Positions 38,735 to 46,477 of a DNA stretch of 64,000 nucleotides are shown one piece after another. Source of the DNA: Geomonas limicola (GTDB lineage Bacteria > Desulfobacterota > Desulfuromonadia > Geobacterales > Geobacteraceae); contig NZ_BLXZ01000003.1 of assembly GCF_014193675.1 (NCBI RefSeq), forward strand, positions 62,001 through 126,000, given 5' to 3'. The position numbers were made by a program, and so were the translations under genes. The first letter of the stretch is position 1; each line of letters begins with the position of its first letter. The notes under the pieces were generated by a model, which made no database searches, was not told where the DNA came from, and worked only from the letters and a program-made list of their open reading frames with translations.

Positions 38735-38875
38735 ACCTTTAACAGGGATAACGGGATAAACAGGATAAAACCTAAAAGAACAGGGATGAATGGGATAAAA
38801 GGGATAAAGACTGGTTTTCCATCCCATTAATCCCATTCATCCCTGTTTGATCGGGGTTATCCTCTTACTCCCTGT
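38735..38875. repeat. GGGATAA-type repeat cluster with an 18-bp inverted repeat
   Basis: Several copies of CAGGGATAA/GGGATAAA occur between 38743 and 38806. The segment AACAGGGATGAATGGGAT (38779-38796) is repeated inverted as ATCCCATTCATCCCTGTT (38830-38847), a perfect 18-bp stem. The element fills the gap between the CruF-like and mlaD genes. Confidence 0.75.
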
Positions 38876-39946
38876 CTAGAAGAGCGTACCGATAATGGAG
38901 CCCAACACCGAGATCGGGCCGGTGTCGCCCAGGCCCTCCATGGCGCGCTCCGCCTTTTTCAGGGTCGCCGTGGTGTCGCGGTACAGGTTGTCCTCGTTGA
39001 TCAGCTTGCCGATGGTCCCCTGACCGGAGTTCACCTTGCGCGCGATCTCGCCGATGTCCTTGGAGGCGTCGTTCAGCCGGTTGTACATGGTGTCGTCGTT
39101 CACCAGCTTGCCGATGGTCCCCTCGCCGCGGTTGATCTTCGCGGTGATCTCGTTCACGTTCTTCATCCCGGCGTTGAGATCCTTCACCCCGGTCTTGAGG
39201 TCGGCCACCACCGCGGTGGCGTCCTTGTAGAAGGCGTCGTCGTTCACCAGCTTGCCGATGGTCCCCTCGCCTCTCTGGATCTTCGCGGTCACCGCGTTCA
39301 GGTTCGCCATGGTGGCGCTGGTGTCGCTGTAGAGCTTCTTGTCGTTGAGCAGCAGGGCCAGCGACCCGTCGCCGCGGTCAAGCTTCGCCGTGATGCTGTT
39401 CAGGTTGGCCACCGTCCCCTTCAGGTTCCCGCGGTTTTCCTCCAGCATCGCCGAAATCTTCTTGAGCACGTCGTCCTGGTTCTTGTTCAGGCTGGTGATG
39501 AACGCCTTGGCGTCCTTGGTCAGGTCGCTTACGTTGTCGACGATGATGTCGATGTTGGCAACGTCCTTGCCGGTCACCGTACTCCCCGGCTGCAAAAGCG
39601 GCGCGCTCGGGGTGCCGAAGGAGAGCCCCAGGAACTGGCCGCCCAACAGGTTGGTGAGCCTGAGCCCCGCCACGGTGTCGGTATGGACCTGGGTCCCCGG
39701 TTTCACCTCGAAATCGATCTGGATCTTGTCCGAGAGGATCGATATCTTGGTGATGCGACCGACGTCGACACCGGCCAGGCGCACCGGATCACCGACCTTA
39801 AGACCGGTGATGCTGGTCAGGAAGGTCTTGTAGGGTACGTTCTTCTCAAAGGGATTCCACTTCTCCCCCACCTCGAGCAGGATGCCGAGTACGATCAGGC
39901 CAATCAAAAAAAACATGCCGACTTTTTTCTCTACCGAGAGAGCCAT
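38876..39946 (-). CDS. mlaD: MlaD-like MCE lipid-transport protein with repeated helical tail
   Basis: The 356-residue protein has an N-terminal transmembrane anchor (VGMFFLIGLIVLGILLEVGE), an MCE domain (residues ~30-120: SITGLKVGDPVRLAGVDVGR; GLRLTNLLGGQFLGLSFG) and a long helical tail with four diverged copies of a ~33-residue unit built on RGEGTIGKLVNDD. MCE proteins form hexamers that carry phospholipids across the periplasm; the tail may extend the tunnel. It follows mlaE by 62 bases. The ATG at 39946 is preferred to an upstream non-ATG start. Confidence 0.92.
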   Translation of the reverse strand: MALSVEKKVGMFFLIGLIVLGILLEVGEKWNPFEKNVPYKTFLTSITGLKVGDPVRLAGVDVGRITKISILSDKIQIDFEVKPGTQVHTDTVAGLRLTNLLGGQFLGLSFGTPSAPLLQPGSTVTGKDVANIDIIVDNVSDLTKDAKAFITSLNKNQDDVLKKISAMLEENRGNLKGTVANLNSITAKLDRGDGSLALLLNDKKLYSDTSATMANLNAVTAKIQRGEGTIGKLVNDDAFYKDATAVVADLKTGVKDLNAGMKNVNEITAKINRGEGTIGKLVNDDTMYNRLNDASKDIGEIARKVNSGQGTIGKLINEDNLYRDTTATLKKAERAMEGLGDTGPISVLGSIIGTLF

Positions 39947-40008
39947 GGGCAGTAACCTCCGGAAATACACGAGACACGCGGGTGCCTCACTACAAGAAGC
40001 GGTACGGG

Positions 40009-40785
40009 CTACATGAGGAGCCTGGTCAGGATGTAGTCAGCGACCAGGATCAACATGAAGGAGAGGACCACGGAACGGGTGGTGGATTCGCCGATCCCCC
40101 GGGCACCGCCCGAGGTGCTGAAGCCGACGTAACAGGCAACCAGCGCGACCAGCGAACCGAAAACGACCGCCTTGGTGAGACCGATGCCGATCTCCTTGAT
40201 TTTAAGGGCGGCGGTCAGGCTGTCGTAATAGGTGGAGTACGAGACGAAGATCTGCGGGTGCAGGTTGCTGATGAGCGCCCCGCCGATGATCCCGATGCAG
40301 TCCGAATAGATGACCAGGGCCGGAACACAGATCAGGCAGCCGATGAAACGCGGCATGGCGAGGTAGCGCACCGGGTCGATGTCGAGGGTGCGCAGCGCGT
40401 CGATCTCCTCGTACACCGTCATGACCCCGAGCTCCGCGGTCATCGCCGAACCAACGCGGCCGGCAACCAGGAAGCTCGTCATGACCGGCCCCAGTTCGCG
40501 CACCATGGAGTGCCCGACGATGGCGCCGATGATGTTCTGGCCGCCGTACTTGTTGAGCTCCACGCCGGTCTGCAGGGCGAGCACCATTCCGACGAAAAAG
40601 GACATCACCGAGGCGACGGGAAGGGTGTCGGCACCGATAATGGCCATCTGGGTCAGGATGCTCGGCACGTTGCGATGTGCCTCCCTGAAGTAGTAGAAGA
40701 TTCTCCCCTGCAGGATGACCATTTCGCCCAGCACCTGGTTGAAATAGAGGATCCTCTTGCCGATGCGTCCTACGAATTCTGTCAC
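40009..40785 (-). CDS. mlaE: MlaE-like ABC lipid-transport permease
   Basis: The 258-residue inner-membrane permease has MlaE landmarks: GADTLPVASVMSFFVGMVLA, QTGVELNKYGGQNIIG, ELGPVMTSFLVAGRVGSAMT and EEIDALRTLDIDPVRYLAMP. It works with MlaD and an MlaF-type ATPase to move phospholipids between inner membrane and periplasm. The ATPase gene usually lies between mlaE and mlaD but is missing here. A GTG at 40785, after a G-run and overlapping the upstream stop as GTGA, is preferred to an ATG at 40797. Confidence 0.93.
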   Translation of the reverse strand: MTEFVGRIGKRILYFNQVLGEMVILQGRIFYYFREAHRNVPSILTQMAIIGADTLPVASVMSFFVGMVLALQTGVELNKYGGQNIIGAIVGHSMVRELGPVMTSFLVAGRVGSAMTAELGVMTVYEEIDALRTLDIDPVRYLAMPRFIGCLICVPALVIYSDCIGIIGGALISNLHPQIFVSYSTYYDSLTAALKIKEIGIGLTKAVVFGSLVALVACYVGFSTSGGARGIGESTTRSVVLSFMLILVADYILTRLLM

Positions 40786-42317
40786 GTCCCCCCCCATTTC
40801 AGGCCGAAGGGGAGCCAGAAGAGGCTGAGCTCATGCTCGTCGCCCTCGTGCTTCAGGCTCACCAATCCTTTAAGCAGTTTCAGGTCCCGCGCCTTGGTGG
40901 TGCGGCGGTAGGAGATCAGCGGGAACAGCTCGTAGGCGAGTTCCGGTCCGCGACGCTCCTCCCAGAACAGGTTCCAGAGGATCGAGGTGGCGGAGTTGCC
41001 GCTTTCGTCCCAGTGCCGCTGGTAAAGGCGCCACAGGGGAGCCCAGTTTTCCTCGATCCCCTCCTTGTCCAGGATCGATTCGACCGGTGCCGGGAAGGAG
41101 AAGCCCGATACCCCCTCGGGACTCTTGGTGTAGAGAAACAGCGGCCACATGGCGGTACGCCGTCGGGTGCTGCCGTCCTTGGGCCACATTTCACGGTTGT
41201 CCCGGAACAGGAAGTAGAGCACCCGGTCCTGGTCCTGGTTGAAGATGTCCGAGTGCATCTGCTCGCGTTTGAACAGAGGCCACAGGTACCAGGTCTTCTC
41301 GGCGCCCGGACGCTCGTCGTGCGCGTAGAGCGGCAGGAAGCTGTTGGCGTTTCGCTTTTCGCCGCGCACCGTGGTGATGAAAGGCCAGAAGTAATCGACT
41401 TCCTTGTACTGCTTGTCCCGGTCCTCAGTGTACCCGAAGAACGGCCACAGGTAAGTGCGCGAGGTTTTCTTGGGCGAATCGGTCCGGGAGTAGATCGGGA
41501 ACAGGGTCGCCTTGTCGGTCGGGTTGTCGGTGTTCATCCCGGTCGTCTCGCTGGTGTAGAAGGGCCAGAGCACGAAGCGCTTCCGGTACACCCCCTCCTT
41601 GTGCGACTGCCCGTAGAGCGGGAACACCTCGAAGCCGGTCTCGTTCTCGCCGCTCGTGGTGGAGAAGATCGGATAGAGGTAGTGCTTCGTCGTGGTGCCG
41701 CGATTCACTGTGGAACCGTAGAGCGGGAACATGACCATGTGGTACTCGTCACGCCAGAACCGGTCGTAGATGTCACCGTAAAACGGGATGAAGGCCCGAT
41801 ACTTGCCGCGTTTGGGAGACTCCCCGGCTACGTAGAACGGCAAAAGCGTCGTGGTGCCGTTTTGCTTGTCCCCCTCCTCCTTGCGGAAGTTGGAGACCTG
41901 GAACAGCCGCATCACCTCGTAGGTATCGGAGTCGGGCGTGTTCTCGTGAAAGGCGGCCGGGTACAGGAAATAGGTGGAGTGCGCGGTCCCCTTGCTGCGG
42001 TCCTTGCGATAAAAAAGCGGTCGGAATGCGGTATCCCGGTCCTCCCCCTTGTTCTGGAACTTGAAGATCGGGCCGAGCAGCGAGAGGTTACTGTACCCCT
42101 CCGCCGGGCTGGTCCGGTAATCCACCAGCGGCCAGAGGGTGAAGATGGTCCCCTGGCCCTGTGGGCTGGCCTGGGCAGTCTGCACCGGTTGAGCCGGTTG
42201 AGCCGGTTGAGCCGGTTGAGCCGGTTGAGCCGCGCTGGAGTCCTGAGCTGCCAGCGCCGGTTGAATCAGGGCGCAGAGGGTAATCAGAACAGCTATATGT
42301 GTCGTAATACGGGACAT
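40782..42317 (-). CDS. Large secreted W/F/Y-repeat protein upstream of mlaE
   Basis: The 511-residue product has a signal peptide (ITTHIAVLITLCALIQPALA) followed by five AQP repeats (residues ~31-44). The rest is a series of about a dozen loose repeats around LWPFF/FPLYG/LYPIF strands of alternating aromatic and hydrophobic residues, spaced 30-45 residues apart. This suggests a beta-barrel or beta-propeller in the outer membrane or periplasm. It overlaps mlaE by four bases, so a role in the same lipid transport path, perhaps at the outer membrane, is plausible. No family is recognised. Confidence 0.8.
   Translation of the reverse strand: MSRITTHIAVLITLCALIQPALAAQDSSAAQPAQPAQPAQPAQPVQTAQASPQGQGTIFTLWPLVDYRTSPAEGYSNLSLLGPIFKFQNKGEDRDTAFRPLFYRKDRSKGTAHSTYFLYPAAFHENTPDSDTYEVMRLFQVSNFRKEEGDKQNGTTTLLPFYVAGESPKRGKYRAFIPFYGDIYDRFWRDEYHMVMFPLYGSTVNRGTTTKHYLYPIFSTTSGENETGFEVFPLYGQSHKEGVYRKRFVLWPFYTSETTGMNTDNPTDKATLFPIYSRTDSPKKTSRTYLWPFFGYTEDRDKQYKEVDYFWPFITTVRGEKRNANSFLPLYAHDERPGAEKTWYLWPLFKREQMHSDIFNQDQDRVLYFLFRDNREMWPKDGSTRRRTAMWPLFLYTKSPEGVSGFSFPAPVESILDKEGIEENWAPLWRLYQRHWDESGNSATSILWNLFWEERRGPELAYELFPLISYRRTTKARDLKLLKGLVSLKHEGDEHELSLFWLPFGLKWGGT
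42187..42230. repeat. 9-bp tandem repeat (GGTTGAGCC) in coding sequence
   Basis: Five near-identical copies of GGTTGAGCC encode the Ala-Gln-Pro repeats just after the signal peptide of the 40782-42317 protein. Copy number is likely to vary between strains without changing the frame. Confidence 0.85.
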
Positions 42318-42480
42318 GACTCTCTGGGCAACGGTTCGTGGTGCGAAATAACTAGCGATACTAACTGCTGCTATTAGGGGTAGTCAATCAAATAATGCCG
42401 CCTGGCGGTATTCGCTAACCCCTTAATGACCGCAGCTCGATTGCCGGCCCAGGTTGCACGGCAGCGCTCCTGGATGGGGA
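42318..42480. other. Gene-free stretch between the W/F/Y-repeat gene and leuD
   Basis: It should contain the promoter of the 40782-42317/mlaE/mlaD operon, which reads away from here. No consensus pair stands out; the segment around 42340-42420 is AT-rich. Confidence 0.4.
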
Positions 42481-42515
42481 AAAGAAAAGGCAGGGGACCT
42501 CTCGGTCCCCTGCCC
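42481..42515 (-). terminator. Terminator after leuD
   Basis: On the minus strand GGCAGGGGACC and GGTCCCCTGCC form a perfect 11-bp stem with a 4-base loop, followed by TTTTCTTTT. Confidence 0.92.
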
Positions 42516-42594
42516 CGTTACAACGAACAGCGCCAAGGCTCTTCGGCAGTCTGCCCAGAGTCTCGAGCTGCCCAGGCGGTGTGGCATCCTGGAA

Positions 42595-43122
42595 TCAGTA
42601 CTTGGTATCGGCGTAGTCGACCCAGCCGCCGGCCAGCACCAGCGCCTTGTCGAAGGGGGAGATTTCGAAGGAAACACTCTCCTCACGCCCGCCCCCCTTG
42701 ATGGTAAGGCGCTGCCCCTCCACATCGATGGCGATGGAGGCATCGGCGACGTCGGCGTAGCCGAACAGCTTGTCGATCTGCCCTGCCGGGAGCTCGATGG
42801 CTGCCATGCCGCAGTTGAACATGTTCTGGCGGAAGATCCGGGCGAAGGACTCGGCGATGACGGCGGTGATGCCGTTCACCTCGAATACCCAGGGTGCGTG
42901 CTCGCGCGAGGAGCCGCAACCGAAGTTGGCGCGGGCTACCACGACGCCAGCGGAGCGGGTCTTCTCAGCTTTGGGATCGAAGCCCGGAAGTTTGAGGTCC
43001 TCCAGCAGGTAGGGCTTCAGGTCTTCCTTGGTGATCTCGGTGAGGTATTTCGCCGGGATGATCTCATCGGTGTTTATGTCGCTGCGGTCCAGAAAAAGTG
43101 CCGGGCCACCAAAAGTTTTCAT
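42595..43122 (-). CDS. leuD: 3-isopropylmalate dehydratase small subunit
   Basis: The 175-residue subunit pairs with LeuC to isomerise 2- to 3-isopropylmalate in leucine synthesis. It has the swivelling-domain motifs DRSDINTDEIIPAKYL, ARANFGCGSSREHAPW and AESFARIFRQNMFNCGM. Its length fits the short archaeal/bacterial LeuD type. It lies downstream of leuC, separated by about 180 bases of TTGACAAT-type repeats, and ends before a strong terminator. Confidence 0.96.
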   Translation of the reverse strand: MKTFGGPALFLDRSDINTDEIIPAKYLTEITKEDLKPYLLEDLKLPGFDPKAEKTRSAGVVVARANFGCGSSREHAPWVFEVNGITAVIAESFARIFRQNMFNCGMAAIELPAGQIDKLFGYADVADASIAIDVEGQRLTIKGGGREESVSFEISPFDKALVLAGGWVDYADTKY

Positions 43123-43144
43123 AGTAATCTCCTTTTAGAATCAA

Positions 43145-43299
43145 TGAACGATTGACAATGGACAATTGACAATTGAAGTCAAAGGCCTTGCTTCCATCCG
43201 GTATCAATCGTTCTGTCGTTAGGTTCGCACGAAGTCAATCGGCAAAGCAGTTGGAACCGAGGTTTTAATCGTCAATTGTCAACCGTCAATCGTCAATTG
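43145..43299. repeat. TTGACAAT-type inverted repeats between leuC and leuD
   Basis: GATTGACAATGGACAATTGA (from 43149) and, inverted, TCAATTGTCAACCGTCAATC (from 43270) flank a ~75-base centre. Both arms contain several tandem variants of GACAATT. The element would form a large stem in the leuCD transcript. The same family occurs at 53486-53695. Confidence 0.75.
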
Positions 43300-43301
43300 C
43301 C

Positions 43302-44585
43302 TTACAGGTACTTCCTCGGGTCTGCGAGCTTTCCTTCGATGGCCGAGGCCGCGGCAGTCGCCGGGGAGAGCAGGTGGACCATGCCCCCCTTGCCCATGCG
43401 CCCCATGAAGTTGCGGTTGGTGGTCGAGGCGCAGACTTCGCCTTCGGCCAGGACGCCGTTACTCATGCCGAGGCAGGCACCGCAGGTCGGGTTGGTGACG
43501 CAGAAACCTGCGGACATGAAGATCTCGATGAGCCCCTCGGCGTTGGCCTGCTGGTAGATATGCGGAGTGGCCGGCGACAGGATAGCACGCACGGTCGGGG
43601 CAATCTTCTTACCCTTCAGCACCTGGGCTGCGATGCGCAGGTCCTCGAGGCGGCCGTTGGTGCAGGAGCCGAGGTAGACCTGGTCGACAGGAGCGCCGGC
43701 CATCTCGGAGATCGGCTTCACCTGGTCCGGTTTGTAGCCGAAGGTGCAGAGCGGCTCAAGGTTTGAGAGGTCGAGGTCGATAACTTTGTCATACTCGGCA
43801 TCCGCATCGGAAGCCCACACGCCGTACTCGGCCAGCGCCGCTTCCTTGGACGCGAAGTTTTCCGAGATAAAGGGCCAGAGGTACTCGACCGTGACCATGT
43901 CCGGTGCACAGATCCCGGAGGTGCCGCCCGCCTCGATGGCCATGTTGCACAGGGTCATGCGGGACTCCATGCTCATCTGGCCCACGATCGGGCCGCCGAA
44001 CTCGATGACGCGGTCGGTGGCGCCGTTCACGCCGAGGTTGCCGATCACGTGCAGGATGGCGTCCTTGGCGAAGACCCCTTTGGGGAGGGTACCGTTCAGG
44101 TTCACCCGGATGGTTTTCGGCTCGCGGAAGGCGCAGACGCCCTTCAGGATGCCGACTTCGAGGTCGGTGGTCCCCACGCCAGCAGCGAAGGCCCCAAAGG
44201 CGCCGTGGGTGCAGGTGTGGGAGTCGCCCATGATTACGGTGTTGCCCGGACGGATGAAGCCCTTTTCGGGGAAGATCGCATGGCAGACGCCGTTGGCACC
44301 GATATCAAAGAAGTCCTTAATGTCGTGGCGGCGGGCCCAGTCGCGCAGCATCTTCGCCTGGGTGGCGGTCTTGGAGTCCTTGCTCGGGGTAACGTGGTCG
44401 ATAACGGCTTTTATCTTGGTCGGATCGAAGACCCGATCCTTGCCGCGCGCCATCAGGTCGGCGATGGCGATCGGGGTGGTGATTTCGTGGCACATCACCA
44501 CGTCTATTTTCAGTACCTTGGTCCCGGCAAACGGCTCATCGACCAGATGCGCGGCGAATATCTTCTGAGCAGTTGTCATACCCAT
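43302..44585 (-). CDS. leuC: 3-isopropylmalate dehydratase large subunit
   Basis: The 427-residue aconitase-family subunit carries the [4Fe-4S] cluster; Cys ligands lie in YLGSCTNGRL and NPTCGACLG. Other motifs are VIMGDSHTCTHGAFGAFAAG and GVGTTDLEVG. The length fits the LeuC2/HacA-like short type. With LeuD it catalyses the second step of leucine synthesis. The start at ATG 44585 or 44579 (MGMTTAQKIF) is ambiguous. It heads a leuCD operon distinct from the T-box-controlled leuA. Confidence 0.96.
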   Translation of the reverse strand: MGMTTAQKIFAAHLVDEPFAGTKVLKIDVVMCHEITTPIAIADLMARGKDRVFDPTKIKAVIDHVTPSKDSKTATQAKMLRDWARRHDIKDFFDIGANGVCHAIFPEKGFIRPGNTVIMGDSHTCTHGAFGAFAAGVGTTDLEVGILKGVCAFREPKTIRVNLNGTLPKGVFAKDAILHVIGNLGVNGATDRVIEFGGPIVGQMSMESRMTLCNMAIEAGGTSGICAPDMVTVEYLWPFISENFASKEAALAEYGVWASDADAEYDKVIDLDLSNLEPLCTFGYKPDQVKPISEMAGAPVDQVYLGSCTNGRLEDLRIAAQVLKGKKIAPTVRAILSPATPHIYQQANAEGLIEIFMSAGFCVTNPTCGACLGMSNGVLAEGEVCASTTNRNFMGRMGKGGMVHLLSPATAAASAIEGKLADPRKYL

Positions 44586-44751
44586 AAGTAAAAGCTTCCT
44601 TTTATGTAAGTGGGATGGTTTTCTCTAGCGGTCACAATAAACCAAATAAGTGCCACAAATCAAACTAATCTTTGTTCAATTATATTAAACATTTGCCTGT
44701 GATAACAACCATGCTATAATCAGCCGACTCGACAACCGAAGGGAGCCCTAA

Positions 44752-45780
44752 ATGCAACTGCGCTTTACCAGAACCAACGGAGAAGTAGACGACCTGATCG
44801 ATGAGCTCCTTGAGAAAGCAGGTGATATTCACCACCCCCACCTGGTGCGGGAGATGATCCTCTCGGCCCTGAAGGCCGGGCAGGACACCGACTACCTCGC
44901 GGACCTGAAGCTGCTGAGCAACACCATGAAGGAGATGCGCTACACCACCTTGGTGTTTGCACCCTACCGCAACAAGAAGAAAGTCACCATCTTCGGCTCC
45001 GCGCGCACCATGTCCGACGAGCCGATGTACATCAAGTGCGCGCAGTTCGCCAAGCTCCTGTCCGACCACGGCTACATGATCATTACCGGCGGTGGCGGCG
45101 GCATCATGCAGGCCGGCAACGAGGGGGCCGGCAGCGAATCGTCTTTCGCGGCCAACATCCGGCTCCCCTTCGAGCAGAGCGCGAACTCGGTCATGCTGAA
45201 GAATCCCCGGCTCATCACCTACAAGTACTTCTTCAACCGCAAGGTGGCCTTCGTGAAGGAGGCCGATGCGATCGCCGTGTTCCCGGGTGGCTTCGGCACC
45301 CTCGATGAGGCAATGGAAGTCTTCACCCTGATCCAGACCGGGAAGACCTCTCCCAAGCCGCTGGTACTGGTGGACGACGAGGAGGGATACTGGGAGCATT
45401 GGTTCCGGTTTTTGAAGGAGCGTCTCCTGGTAGGCGGGTTCATCTCGCCGGAAGACTTCTCGCTCTTCACCATCACCAAGAGTTACGAGGAGGCGGTGCA
45501 GGTCATCGAAGAGTTTTACACCGTGTACCACTCGATCCGGTTCGTGAACGGCGACCTGGTGATCCGGTTGACCAAGGAGCTTGCACCGGAACAGATCGAG
45601 ATGCTGGAAAACGAATTCCCCGAACTGCGCATGCCGGGAAGTCACATTCAGGCGGTGGCGGCACGTCCGGAGGAGGCCGACGAACCGGACCTGGTCGATC
45701 TGCCGAGAATAGCATTCCGTTTCCACCACCAGCATTACGGGCTACTCATCGCCTTTATCCGGCGGCTGAATACCTTCTAA
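44752..45780 (+). CDS. LOG-family (lysine decarboxylase-like) nucleotide-binding protein
   Basis: The 342-residue protein has the LOG-family motifs VTIFGSARTMSDEPMY, MIITGGGGGIMQAGNEGA and the signature AVFPGGFGTLDEAMEVFTLI. Members cleave nucleoside 5'-monophosphates to base plus ribose phosphate; the cytokinin-releasing enzymes are best known. It is longer than minimal LOGs, with an N-terminal helical domain of ~75 residues and a C-terminal ~90-residue extension. It stands alone, so pathway context is missing. Confidence 0.88.
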   Translation: MQLRFTRTNGEVDDLIDELLEKAGDIHHPHLVREMILSALKAGQDTDYLADLKLLSNTMKEMRYTTLVFAPYRNKKKVTIFGSARTMSDEPMYIKCAQFAKLLSDHGYMIITGGGGGIMQAGNEGAGSESSFAANIRLPFEQSANSVMLKNPRLITYKYFFNRKVAFVKEADAIAVFPGGFGTLDEAMEVFTLIQTGKTSPKPLVLVDDEEGYWEHWFRFLKERLLVGGFISPEDFSLFTITKSYEEAVQVIEEFYTVYHSIRFVNGDLVIRLTKELAPEQIEMLENEFPELRMPGSHIQAVAARPEEADEPDLVDLPRIAFRFHHQHYGLLIAFIRRLNTF

Positions 45781-45840
45781 ACCCCCGAAGGTAGCGTAAA
45801 AACGGAAATGCAAGAAAAAAATTGTTTTTTAAATATTTTC

Positions 45841-45869
45841 TTGACAAGGTTATTATACCCTGTTAATTT
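45841..45869 (+). promoter_or_regulatory. Cold shock gene promoter
   Basis: TTGACA (45841-45846), a 17-base spacer and TAATTT (45864-45869) give a strong sigma-70 promoter. The predicted start near 45876 leaves a leader of about 150 bases, typical of thermo-responsive csp mRNAs. Confidence 0.8.
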
Positions 45870-46025
45870 TTACGCCAGCAGCTAGTTTCGGAAGTTTGTA
45901 GCGACGAAAAGCCAGAGAGAAGTCCCGCTTCCTTTGAGCCCTTTCATGCCGAAGAACTCTCCGGAAATTGCAGCAGAAACGTAGATCCGGCAGAGTACCG
46001 GAGGTCTGAAAAAGGAGGCAGGACA

Positions 46026-46229
46026 ATGGCACAGGGCAAGGTTAAATGGTTCAACGACGCTAAAGGTTTCGGTTTCATCGAGCAGGAGAACGGCGAGGAC
46101 GTATTCGTGCACTTCTCCGCAATCACCGGGGAAGGCTTCAAGTCCCTGGCCGAAGGCGAGTCGGTCTCCTTCGATGTGACCAACGGCCCGAAAGGTCTGC
46201 AGGCTGCTAACGTCAAGAAACTCGGCTAA
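46026..46229 (+). CDS. Cold shock protein (CspA family)
   Basis: The 67-residue single cold-shock domain ([20 protein letters not shown]) has both RNA-binding motifs, KGFGFI and VFVHF. It acts as an RNA chaperone and antiterminator. AAAGGAGG lies about seven bases before the ATG. The long leader and strong promoter and terminator suggest a highly expressed monocistronic gene. Confidence 0.96.
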   Translation: MAQGKVKWFNDAKGFGFIEQENGEDVFVHFSAITGEGFKSLAEGESVSFDVTNGPKGLQAANVKKLG

Positions 46230-46254
46230 TCGAGCAACGACGCAGACAGCACAA

Positions 46255-46290
46255 CAAAAAGGCCCCGCCGGAATCGGCGGGGCCTTTTTT
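46255..46290 (+). terminator. Terminator after the cold shock gene
   Basis: AAGGCCCCGCCG and CGGCGGGGCCTT form a perfect stem with a GAAT loop and a T-run. Confidence 0.95.
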
Positions 46291-46477
46291 TATGTGTTTG
46301 CTACGACAATTTCGGATCACGCGACAGGTGTTACTTTTAGAGTGAATATCCTTCTGGTTGAAGGATGTCACCTTTTCTGAAAAAGTTTCCACTTCCAGGC
46401 AAATGTTGTCACCTTTCTAAGGAAACAGCTCACTTCCCGAAATCTACATTCCCGATAAATGAGACACGATTAGTGTG
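46291..46477. other. Gene-free stretch after the cold shock gene
   Basis: GTCACCTTT and related segments occur twice (about 46368 and 46409) with TGTTACTTTT near 46329, a loose repeat of unknown role. No gene or clear promoter is seen. Confidence 0.4.

Noticed and set aside
38735..38875. CRISPR array
   Set aside because: GGGATAA units are short, irregular and lack unique spacers of constant length.
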